Source: Acanthococcus lagerstroemiae
Taxonomy: Eukaryota > Arthropoda > Insecta > Hemiptera > Eriococcidae
Length of the DNA: 64,000 nt
Direction of reading: 5' to 3'
NCBI GenBank assembly: GCA_031841125.1
Contig: CM063106.1
Coordinates: 75,132,101 to 75,196,100 of the forward strand
The position numbers and the translations under genes were made by a program. The notes beneath the pieces were generated by a model. It had not been told where the DNA came from. It searched no databases and saw nothing but the letters and a program-made list of their open reading frames with translations. This document shows positions 11,290 to 23,200 of this stretch, piece by piece; the stretch's first letter is position 1, and every line of letters begins with the position of its first letter.

Positions 11290-14200
11290 GTATGTTTGAT
11301 TTATGAGCTTCTGTAAGTACATAAATCTCAATATGTCAAACGGCCAATTTTACCGCCGAGAAACGTCTCGTCTCGCGTGTAGTGAAAATAATTTGCTTTT
11401 CTCTGCGTTCCTCGGTTTTCGAAAAACTTCGGTTGCTTTTAGTACCTGTCAGGGGCTCACGCAGCTCTATTATTACTCGTGTGAGTCGATTGGAAGAATA
11501 TATGTGAATAAATGTTGGCCTAAAAGGAACATATGAAGGGGCGAGCTGCGAAGCGAAAACTGTGTTAAGAAAATGCGAAAACGCTATTTACGAGTAGGAG
11601 TGAGAGAAGATTTTTGAATTTTGGATGGAATTCGGTCGCTAAAACGCTATACTGATTTATGAAAGCAATTTATATCACCACGATTTTCTGGGTCAGCTAT
11701 CTTCGTTGTTCTTCTTCAAAATCGCAACCATTCATTCCAGGAGAACAGAAGCCTCCCTTCACCCTGATATTTCAAATAGAGCTCTTGTAATGCTAACTGA
11801 TCCAGTTTTTTCGAAATAATATCTAAATTCCAGCATACATCCAATAGTTCAGCGCTAAAACATTAATTCAGGTATCCTGATTTCTGCCCCCCCCCCCTAG
11901 AAAAAACACTACGTGTGTTAATCCAAAGAACTAGTGTAAGCTAACTGATTAAATTTTGGAATAAAAGTGCCTTTCTCAAAATATCAGATACATTTGGCAA
12001 AACGTGTCTAGAGGTTGGCCCATCACTAGTGCCTTACATTTATTTTACTATTCACGATTTTGAAACTAAGTTATGTTTAACCTGGTCTTCGACCATACAG
12101 TATATGGACTGGTCAAGTCAGGTTACTTGTGGTTGAAAAGATAGCCGTGAAAACGCAACAACACAACATATGAAGACTTATCTGTAAAAAGGGCGTGTCA
12201 GGCGGACGCCCTTTTTGCGGAGACTGTTGTTTTCGGATTCCTCAGCTTCAAATCTATCCAAGAGTTGATTTCTTTTTTCAAAATCAATCAAATTCAAAAT
12301 ATAACGTTGTTTCTTTTCAATGTCTTGAGACAGGCTTGCAGCTGATATGCTGCAGGGCATCAAAACTAATCTTGTTCAGATCTCCTCATCACCGGGTATT
12401 TTAAAAGCGAATCTAGGAGAACACTTCAACTGATTACAAAATAGTGAAGATTTCTTGTCTCCGCAAAAAGGGCGTCCGATATAAGAATATAGGTTACGGA
12501 GTTTTTTCGTCTCAGCAAAAAGGGCATCCGTGATTGGTTTTTCTATCAACTCTCCCGCATTAACTTGTCAATAGATTGTAAATTTAACTATCCCATCTTG
12601 TAGATCGAATTCTGCTCTACATTTTCTGTAATAAGACTTTTTGCTGCAAAATTAGTCTTTAGAGTGATAATATCGAGTTGAAACTTTACAGTCTCTTTTT
12701 GTTTATTCCAGTTAACTCACAGACGCCCTTTTTACCGATAGGTTCTCGTATCCTAGCGGAATATTTATAAGTGTGTGCTCACTGGAATGTAGTGAGGGGG
12801 GGGGGATGTGCATACGCACATTTTCTGCTAGAATTGTTGCATTCGCCCGCCGATATTTTCAACCACTTTTAATACACAGCGATTATGTACCTAGCTTGAC
12901 CGGTCCAGTCCATATACTGTATGGTTGAAGTACCTGGTATTATGGTGGTAATACCGTATGGCGAGTATGCTGTGTGCTGCCTTCTTATTGGTTGTTATAG
13001 TTTGATTCGTCATCCAATGTCTGATAAGCTATTGCAGTGTGCTGTAATGGATGTGGTGAAGTCCTATTTTCCAATTACTTGTACACAACTCAACAGCCAA
13101 AAATTCTCCGGTATATCATTATGATTCTAGAAGTAGGTATTTTGAACGCTGAATTCAATGCCGAGCTTAGTTTTTCGCAAAGGGCTCGATTTATTTCAAA
13201 CAGAATAAAAAAATTCTACAAGAATTCCCTGAATGTTCCCTTTGTTTGATCATTCTGAAGTACGCAAAATGCACGCATTGCAATTACAAGGTGGGGCATA
13301 AGTAGGGCTGTGAATTCTATGCTTTTGCGTATTTGTTGAGCATGACTGTTGCCGAGAATATCAAGGTTATCTTCATGAATCTTGGAATTCTAAATACAAT
13401 GAGCCCTATTTGATGGGGCATATTTTGGCATATTTCCCTATAAAAGCATATATTTCAGAATAATGTTATAATTTTGAAGGAATATTTTGGAATATTTGCT
13501 TAAATTTTCCATTTCTATGGAATACTTATCCAAAACTACAGAAGATATAATCTTTTTGTTAGATTCAAAATGTTCTTGCAACTCGCGCTCTCTACACAAC
13601 ATACAGAAAACTGAAAACGTGAATACCAGCTCAAAATGGTCTATACTTCTATCATATCAGTGTCTTATGTTTGTTTATTGCTTTACTTGCCTATCCTCGC
13701 TTTTGGATCCAAAATGGCGTATGTCCCCACTCGTGTATTCTAGCGCTTTACCCTAACAGCCTCCGTGAACTGTTGACATCACTGCAATATTTCTAGGAGT
13801 CTACTAACCGAGTTTTTTGTTTCCTTTTGAGTTAAAGTTTGCATTGTATTGTTCCATTTTTGAATTTATCAATTTATTTGAAGATATATTTGATTTCTAT
13901 TTGATTAGAGATTTAAAACGGTACCAATATCGGTCGGGAATATTTTGGGATATTTCTAATTTTTAGGGAATATTTTCCCTGAATTAGGGAATTTTTATGC
14001 GCATATTATCCCAGTTTTAACGGAATACAATTCACAGCTCTGGGCTTACGAGTAAGTACGGTCACCAAAGATGCGTGCAGCTCTACAGCCAAGATCAAGC
14101 GACTGTCACCGAGCTCCGCAGTATCATCTGGATGATAACGAAGTATGGTGACTCAGTGTGACCAACATAACGCTTCGCTTGTGAAATTCCAAGTACAAAA

Positions 14201-17200
14201 TGGACGCTGTTAAGCGTAATAAAACCAACCAACAAAATCTATTTTTTGAGAACACGTGATTCGAAGTTTAAGAGTCATGTAAAAATTATATGACATAGCG
14301 TTTACTGATAAGCTTTTTTCAACGTGAGTACACGTCTTTGAATTGGGGGTTCAATTTTGAAAAATCCTACTTTTTACGCTCTTTCCAACGATGATACTAA
14401 CAACTCATTTTATCAACAAATGTCGGTATTGTTTCTTCAGATTGCTTTCGCCTATTATTATGAATTTTTTATACTTACCTAATACAGGCAGCTTAAAATC
14501 GTATTTAGTGCAAATTTGCCCAGTGAGGCACATGTCCCCTTTCCCTGCAGGATCGCCGCAGCTGTTTATTGCTTAAAAGATACTTTCATTCTAAAGTTAT
14601 AACTTCGCTCACAAGTACTAATAACTGATTGAAGTATCAACTATCAATGATGAAAACCCCAAATTTATCAAAATTCTCACTATGAGATTTATATTAATTT
14701 TTATTATACAAGTGTGGACTTATAGACGTAGTTCAGTTCAGGGTGTTTTCCACTACTCAGATCAGTTTGATGCTGAAAACAATAATTTTATGCTCCTGTA
14801 ATCAGTTTTTGCACTTTATTTCCAAATTTCCTTGTAGGATGCAGCATAAGATAGCTTAAGAATAGCTGAAGCTCTTCACCAAAACCACTTTATTAAATGT
14901 ACCATACGTGAACAGTTTTTTTAAAGTTGTTTTCTGATAACAAAATGCTTGCTATGTACTTAGATCAGTTAGCGTCGTACGAACTCTAATACTCAAATTT
15001 CTGCTACATAATTGATACCTATGTAAACGAACATGAGCTGTAAAATGGACAAAAAAGGTAAAATCTTAAATTGACCTATAATTGACTCCAAAAACTTAGA
15101 TTTATTGAATCAAAGGTACTATTTAGAAGGCTTACCCACCCTTTATTTTCAGAATAGCAATGAGTCAGGTGTGAGAAATTGATAGTTCTGTTAAAACTTC
15201 CCCCCCCCCACCGCTGATAGCGCATTTTACGAATTCGTACTATTTTTGCACCCCTGACTTGTTAATTGAACGAGGGTTGGAATTATCTGAATTCATTAAT
15301 GAAACCTCTAATTTCTCTTGCACGTACGTTTTGCCCCGCAGAAATCACTCATCGGTTCCAGACGGCTCGACCTGAAGTACGGCAACTGCTTTTGCAATAC
15401 ATTCTTCCATGGCTGCATAACATGGAGCTGGTTGATCCGAATATATCTCCGATGAATTTGAATTCCACGTACTACCAGGTTGGATACATCAACTTTGTTT
15501 TTATTTGGAAAATGCTAAAACGGTCACCTTATGATAATTGAGTTGTACCTTAAATTAATACTGTTTTAGTACTGCATGAATGATGTACGAAAAGCGGGGC
15601 CACGCCGCGAAGGATGGGGGTCAGCTGAAGCCACGGAAATGGTGCTGAATAATTTGTTCTACATCACTGCCAAAGTAAGTACGAACTACCCAGTGCTTCG
15701 AGATTCATTCTGGTGTCACATCACTTTTGATGATCATGGAGTTGAATTGTCTGCAATGCTTTCATTGAGAAATGAGCACCTTGGCCATCTTTAGAAAATC
15801 AAGTGAATCAACGGAAAGAGTTGCAAGTTTGAGAACTGGATAACAAGCAGATGTGAACTTTCACTTGGGGAAAAAACTGAGACCTGCATTTCTAGGTCTG
15901 AAAGTTAGTTGTTCCCTTATGGGTACTAAAATTTCATCTAAATTGCGAAGACCAGTGAACAGTTTTCGAATTGAGAACAACTGAAATACCGGTTCTTTAT
16001 TACGTCAATTTCAGGTGCATTTCAGTTACCTCCCGCTCCCCTTACTCTTGGAAGGTATATTACGCCGTATCTTCGATCAAATACCTGTTGAAGTATTCAA
16101 AATTCAGATTTTGTCGCGAAAATGTCAATATTCTTTTATTATTATTATTTTCAAAGTGGTGTGGACTGTGCGCTCTCATTAAAAAGCTATCAAGCAGAAA
16201 AACTAGTAGTGTCTGCCCCTTATGCATTCAAACGGAATGAAAAACGAAATCATATGTTGTGTCAAATGTAAAATAATTTGTCTGAAAATGCTAAAATTCC
16301 GCGTGTCGATGTATCAGAGATTCTGAATTTTGGTTCGAGCATTTCACCCCAAAAGATCGAATTCACATAATGCGAAGCCAGTCGCGAAACAATACCTATA
16401 CCGTAATACGAACCTTTGGTGCTACTTTAATATGCGGTCTACCTATATGCTCATGCTAGCCGAGGTCTACCAATTTCACACGTGACTTTAATATGCAGTC
16501 TACCTAAAGTAATTGTACCATGAATTATGAATGAACAGCGACAAGATATCGATGAGGAAGATGTACGTACTACGTACTGACAACAAATTCTTCCACTACA
16601 CAGATATTAATCAACGAATTAATGCCAAACTAAAATTATGCGAAATTCTCGAACTTTTTTGTTATTTGTGATGGACATCCCCTTAACCACGACAGAAAAG
16701 TTGACTGGTAGGAGTTCAGCGACTTTAGCGGATTGGTATAACATGTACCGAAAAGTGTGTACCCTCAAAGTAACTTCTCGTTCCCAAATGATAGGGACGC
16801 ACTTAGACCCCATCCAAATTGACGAGTCACGTTTTGCCGGAAAACGGAAGTACCATCGGGGAAGAATGTTGCAATGAGATGAGCCCGAAAGCGGAGGTGG
16901 GCAACCAGAGAAACCATGGAAGTCGTGTTGACGGCCCTTGGGTTTTCGGCTTAAAACAGGGAAACGATTGGCGCTATTTCTGGGTCGAGCGGCGGGATAA
17001 ACTCTTTGTGAATCATTGACAGAACTGCCAGTGGCTATGTTACTCACATTGTAGGTACTACATTTTATCCGTGATTTTATCTGTATGTACGTATCAATTG
17101 AAGGGTAAAGAATCAAAACACATTTGCCATTTTACTTCAAGGGCGCAAATAGGTAAAATACTGTACACAGTGCTGAAATATGTTTGCTGCGCCTGTGAAC

Positions 17201-20200
17201 GTAGAGTATGTTATACATATCGCACATTCACAGGCGCAGCGAACATATTCCTGCACCCGTGTATAGTATTTTGCCTATTTGCGGCCTTGAAGTAAAATGG
17301 CAAATGTGTGAGTTTTGATTCTTTACCCTTCAATTATACCACCGCTTTCCTACGTGGACTGCATACTTTTTGGTAGACCGTATACTAAAGCCATTTTCTT
17401 TTTTTATATATGTCGGTAGACCGCATACTTACTAAAGTAGCACCGAACCTTTTTCTTGTTGATTATTAGCTAATTAGGAAATTACCTTTCTAACAGGTAA
17501 AAATTGAATTTTTGATCAATTTTTTTCATTTTCATAGACTGAAGCGTAAAATAAGCTACAATGAAAAACATAACATATCTACTTGAAAAGTTTACGCCCC
17601 TTCCCCATTTTTGATATAGAACTCGATGTCTGATCTATAGAGGGTCTTCTAGTGGCAAAGTTTAGTTTTTTCTGGGTTCCAAAATCTATATTTTGCTTCA
17701 GTGCTGGAATTCAAGACGTTCGCCGGTTGTTGAATTTCAAATACTTAGGAAGATATCTAGTTAAGATCAAAGTAACAATAACATTCAACGTAACAAAAAA
17801 TTTAGAATTGGACATGAGAATCGCCGAATTGTGAAAAAATTTTGGTCTTTGAAAAAAATATTTAAATGGTATTTTTTATTAAAACAAAAAGGACAAATTT
17901 TGAACAGTTGTGTCTTTCTCGCTCTTTCGTGCGGTTATCAGACCATCAGACCTGGTCGCTCACTTAAACTGAGGGGAAAAAATTATCATTCATGAAAACA
18001 GCTTGGAAAGAGCAATCCTTGTGCCGGCTACACACTTACCACATTTCCTATTTCATGTAGCGTTTCAAGGTGTTTCACGAAAAAGAAAATGAAATGTGAA
18101 ACACTCCTCTACACACTTCTCACCATTTTCATGAAATTTGATTTTCTACTATTTCACGAAATCATGGCGAAAAAACCAGGGACTGTGAAAAAGATTTCGT
18201 CGTGCCCGATGTGCAAAGGCGAAACTTGACTTTCAGTTTGAAGGGGGGGGGGGTGGAGAAGAAAAATTTGCCGACAAATATTTTTTGAGAACTAAAAATT
18301 CGCCGACAAAATCTTTTTTAAATTTGAAAATTTGTCGATTTTTCAATCAAAATATTTTTTTTATCGAAAAAAAAACAAGCAAACAAACGTTCTTAAAAAA
18401 TAAAAAATTCAAATGAACTGTTTCAAAATTTGCCAACTGCCAAATTATTGGGGGGTGTTTCATCCCCCCATAGTTTCGTCCCTGCAAATGCAAATAGGAA
18501 CCTTATCCCCCAAGCACTCAATTTCTCGCACATGAGCGTACCCTAGTCTGGGAGGGTAAGCTAGAAGGATGTTAGGATTACTTGACAGAAACACACAACT
18601 TCCTTTACCCTTAAGGTAGTCCTTATTTACTCTTGGTGATCTTTTTTTCTGAGTTTCCTCTGATTCGTATCCTAAATTGGTTCCAATAAAATAAAATAAA
18701 CCTACAAAGTTTCAGGTCGATCGGATGAGGGGAAACCGTGCCCCAAGCTCCCTTTCATTTTTTTTTTTTTTTTTTTAAATTAATTTATTATTATTTTTTA
18801 TTTGTTTATTTACGAGCCACTAGCTACTACACCAAGGGCTATATGGCTCGGCTGGTGGGGATGGTTAAATTAATGGAAAGAGGTCTGTGTCGTAGAGGAA
18901 GGAGATGAGTTTATCTATTGTCATTGGGTTGTTTTGGAGCATGCTTTTCGTTGTTGGTGGTAGTTGATGTTTTTGATGGTGAGAGTCAAGTGAAAGGCAG
19001 TGAAGTATATATTCGAAAGTCAGTTCATTTGAGGAGCATTTACGGCATTGCGAGGGAATATCTATGGATTGAGGATGTGCAGGTGAGTGAGGTGAGCATG
19101 CCCAATTCTAAGTCGTGCTATTACTATTCGTGATTTCCGGTTGGAGGTGACCCAGGGGATCGGTTTCTTTTTTACTGCACGAACTTTGTTGTTGGATTCT
19201 TTATGCCGAAATTGGTGCCAAGAGGAAAGGATTTTTAATTGGTGGGTGACTGCAAGGTCTTCGGGTGTTTCGATTGTTGGTTTTTCTACTTTAGGGCGAG
19301 ATGTTGCTGTTCGAGCGGTTTCGTCGACTAAGTCAGCTTGTGCAATTCCAATATGGCCTGGGATCCAGACGAATACTACCTGTTTTCCTAGTGTGTTAAG
19401 TACGTGGATTATGAGTTGTATGCGTTGTACTAATGGACGTGTAGAGAACTTTGTGCTGCTTGATTGGAGGGCCGATAGTGAGTCGGCGGCAATAATTGCT
19501 TTATTGGTGATATTAGGTAAATTTTGAATGCAGCAGAAAATTGCAGCGAGTTTGGCGGTGTGAATAGATACTGAATTAGGTAGTCTGTGAGCTTGGATTT
19601 TTGACCCGAGGAATATGAACAACCTGTGCGATTATTTCTTTTGGAACCGTCTATGTAGCATAATAGGTACTCGGGGTATTGTTCGAGGAGTTTGCCAAAG
19701 AGGAATTTGAAAGTATGAAAGGCTGTTGATCTTTTGCGATGTAAAGATAAGTTCTAGATGGAAAGTTTCTGGTATGAGTTTCCACGGTGGTGGGTCTGTG
19801 TATATGGGTAATAGGGGTGAGAGAGATAAGCGAGTGATTGTGGTTTGTTCTACATATAATTGATTGAATGTTGGGGGAGTTTGATTGAGGTGGATCATTG
19901 ACCTCGTCTGTGGAAAGTGGTGAGTTGGGATTTTGGGATATTTTGAGCAAGTATTTGGAGTAGAGGATCATTCTGCGGTAGGGTATGTGAGGTTCGGCCA
20001 TTTCCGCACAAAGACTGATGGATGGACTAGTGCGGAGGGCTCCTGATACTATTCGAAGGGCTGCGTTTTGGATTGTGTTGAGCATTTTGAGGGGTTTTGG
20101 TGGAGCTCGTCCGTAAACTCGAGCTCCAAAGTCTATCTGTGATCGGATAAGTATGGAAAAAACACACTGAGTTTTGACTTTTGTTCCAGACTAAATTTCC

Positions 20201-23200
20201 TTCCTATAGGTATTCACCAGGCCAAAACCCGTAAATTAAACAATAGAACATTTGCTATCGGATTCAGCATGTAACATTGGAAAATAAGTCTTTTGCTTTC
20301 AACTTTTAGATTTTGATAAAATGTTCAACTTTCTCAAATTTCAGGCTCTAGGTCAAACAGAGCATCTATAGTAAAAACAGAATAGTAATTGAAATTCGAA
20401 ATTCAACGTTTGCTACAGACTTTCAGATTTTCGAAATGTCTTCCACATTTCAGCTTTGTTTCAACCTTTCAAACAACTTTCGATACTCAGTTCTTAACAG
20501 GAGTCCAGAGTACTCCATTTTCAGAAACGAAATTTAACTTTCAGTTTGGGGAGATGGAGAAAAAAGATTTGCTGACAAATATTTTTTTTAAACTAATTCG
20601 ACGACAAAATGTTTAAAAACTTAAAAATGTGTCGATTTTTCATCGGAATATTTTTTAATTGGGGGGAAAAACATTCATAAAAAATGAAAAATTCAAATGA
20701 ACAGTTTCAAAATTCGCCGACTGCCAAATTATTGGGGGTTGTTTCAACCTTCCTCCCCTATAGTTTCGTCCCTGCCGATCTAGTGCTCCTTTTGAGGCTG
20801 AATCAAGTTGTCGTGTTTAATGGTATTATTTTCGTTTGAGGATGAGTTATGACGAAGACGCTGTTATTGCTGCGGCAATCATAGCTGCATCCTCACAAGA
20901 AAGAAGACAAGTGAAACCGAAGAAGTTTCTTTGTACAGGACTTCTTCTCAAGGTGGTGAGGATTCATAGGACAGGACGATCTCTCACCTCGCGCACCAAA
21001 TCCGTTAATTTGTCTGCAGTCTACTCCATATACGAGAAATTATAAACACCGAAAAATAACGATACACAAGTGTTCACTTCAGGATTTAGCACATCAAATT
21101 GAGCACATGACAATCATCTTGAAATGACACACTTGTCGTCCTAGAATCTAGTTCTCCCTTTTAACTAATATAGTTTTTTGTTTTTTTTTTGTAAAACGGC
21201 GACATTTTGCTTCGCTTAATTCATCGATCATTATTCTCATCACTTTTCCAACACCTCAGTGCAGGGATGGAACAAAACAGTTTTGTATCTGACCTCCCGC
21301 TTTATTGTGAACCAGTTACCGGGCAAATCGATTGGCAATATGCCGAGTATGCGGCTATATATAAGCATAAGACACTGAATAAAAGTTAAAGAAAAAAAAT
21401 ATATTTTACTGTTGAGGAGCCCACTTCCAAAGTGACCTAACTGCAAAATTTTAGTTTTGAGAAAAACAAAGCAAAACAGTAAAGTAGGTAGCGGATTTTT
21501 TAAGGTAGGTATCAATAAGTTCAACCTTCAAGAAAAAGTTGTCGTTTTTGTTGTTGCAAAGCATGCCCCTAGCGCGGTAAGACAGCGCGTTGAAAACAAA
21601 AACTCATGAAATCATACTGTTGCAGTTAGGTCACTTTGGAAGTGGGTTCCTCAATTGTAAGTATTCCTTCAGTTTGCAAACTAAACTGTCTGAATCTATC
21701 CATAGGTAACCACCCGACCTTATTAATATGCACTCTCAGGAACCCAATATCATCTGCATTCCTCCCATGCTCCGCTTAGGGACGTGCTGAAGAATTTTCC
21801 CTGGGGGGATGGGAAAACGTGAAAGTCCCAACTGATTCAACTTAAAATTTCCAAATATCAAAGGGGGAAAAAATTGACTTGTCAGATTTTCCCAACTTCT
21901 CATCTTCTCAATCAAAATTCCCAAGTATCAAAGCACAAAACAAACAAAAAAAAATTTTTTGACTTGTTGGATAAATTGTTGAATCAGTGGGTAAAAGAAA
22001 TGTCAATTTCCCAAATTTGGCAAAAATTGCCGAATTGGGCAAAATTCTGCCAAAATTGCCGAATGAAAAATGACTGGGGGTGACACTCCCTCGCATCGGC
22101 TCTGACTCCGCTTCCTCCCGAAACCAATTCAGGTCAAAAGTGTTGCTGCGCCCTCTCTTGGCCTACTTTACGAAGGGACCGTTGCCCAACAGGTGACCAG
22201 CTTCCTCTGTGGACTAACCGGGCCAGACAGCCCGAATTTCGCGACAGTCTAGATTGAAATCCGGCTGCATTTTATGAAGTGTATCGGCGCTGATGTCTAG
22301 ATAACACTTGATGAAAAACCTTTGATATTTCATTTAAAAAAACCGCCACCTTCAGCGAAACGACGTGAAATATGAAATGTGAAAAAGATGCTCAGTGAAA
22401 CGCGCCACATATACTCTACGCACTTTTCACTTTTTCATGTTTCACGGTCGTTTCATGGCGTTTCTTGATAAGTGTGTAGCCGGCCGGCATTGGGATAAAG
22501 AAGAAAGATAAGATTAATTTATCTAAAATTAAAAAGAAGTTAAAACACAACATTAACTTCCTCCGTGCTATAAGGAGGCTGCTGGGCTGGACTCGTGGCG
22601 AGGATGGATAACAACAGGTGGACAAAAATAATTTTCGACTGGTTTTTGAAAGGAGGGGGGAGGGAAACAAAGAACCAGATAGAGGAATGAGTTTGACAGA
22701 ATGTTCCAGTACAGACAATATCACAAGATTGCGCAAAACAGGGGGAATGGGAACATCTGAGAGAGGCCTTTACCCAACAGAGGGCAACTTGACCTATTCT
22801 ACAGGTTACGTAAAAAAGTAAATAAATAAAGGTCATTTTGGTTTGATTTGACTATTATTCTGTGTGGTTCCGGGTTGATCCCATATTGTGCTTAAAAATC
22901 AGAAAGGTACGATTCTTGCGGATTTATATCTCTTTGTCTTCAGTACCATCTTAAACACGATAACCGTGATGGCAATTGCTAAAAAAAGTACTAGAATTTC
23001 AAATTTTATATTTTATATTATACATCTTTAAAATGCCCTATTTCAGCCAATGAGACAGCAACCGTTATTTCATTTTTATGAAAGTGAGAGAGGATTTCCA
23101 AGTTCAGAATGCTGTTACCCTTCGCCTGAGTCTAACCAGACGAGTAACAGAATTATATAATCATCCTCGAATTTTCAATTTTTATCGTAATAATTGTGTC

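Larger units (their letters stand above)
16411..17450. mobile_element. Merlin/ISXO2-like DNA transposon remnant with terminal inverted repeats
   Basis: The ends are inverted: left GGTGCTACTTTAATATGCGG, and the right end read inversely gives GGTGCTACTTTAGTAAGTAT then GCGGTCTACC. TATGCRGTCTACC recurs subterminally near 16490 and 17360. Between lies a decayed ISXO2-like transposase. A palindromic MITE sits in the right half. No clear target duplication was found. Confidence 0.65.
18022..22489. mobile_element. TIR DNA transposon, 4.47 kb, TTG target duplication (PIF/Harbinger-like candidate)
   Basis: It interrupts an RTE-like LINE. TTG at 18019-18021 is repeated at 22490-22492, and removing the insert restores CAATCCTTGGGATAAAG exactly as in the copy at 181-197. 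Ends: left TGCCGGCTACACACTTA; right, read inversely, TGCCGGCCGGCTACACACTT, with a CCGG duplication. Long subterminal regions are rich in GTGAAA/TTTCAC words in inverted orientation. A 3-bp duplication suggests PIF/Harbinger or a relative, but no convincing transposase remains. It hosts several younger insertions. Confidence 0.8.

Noticed and set aside
16619..17116. 165-codon minus-strand frame as a gene
   Set aside because: It is antisense to the ISXO2-like transposase motifs on the plus strand.
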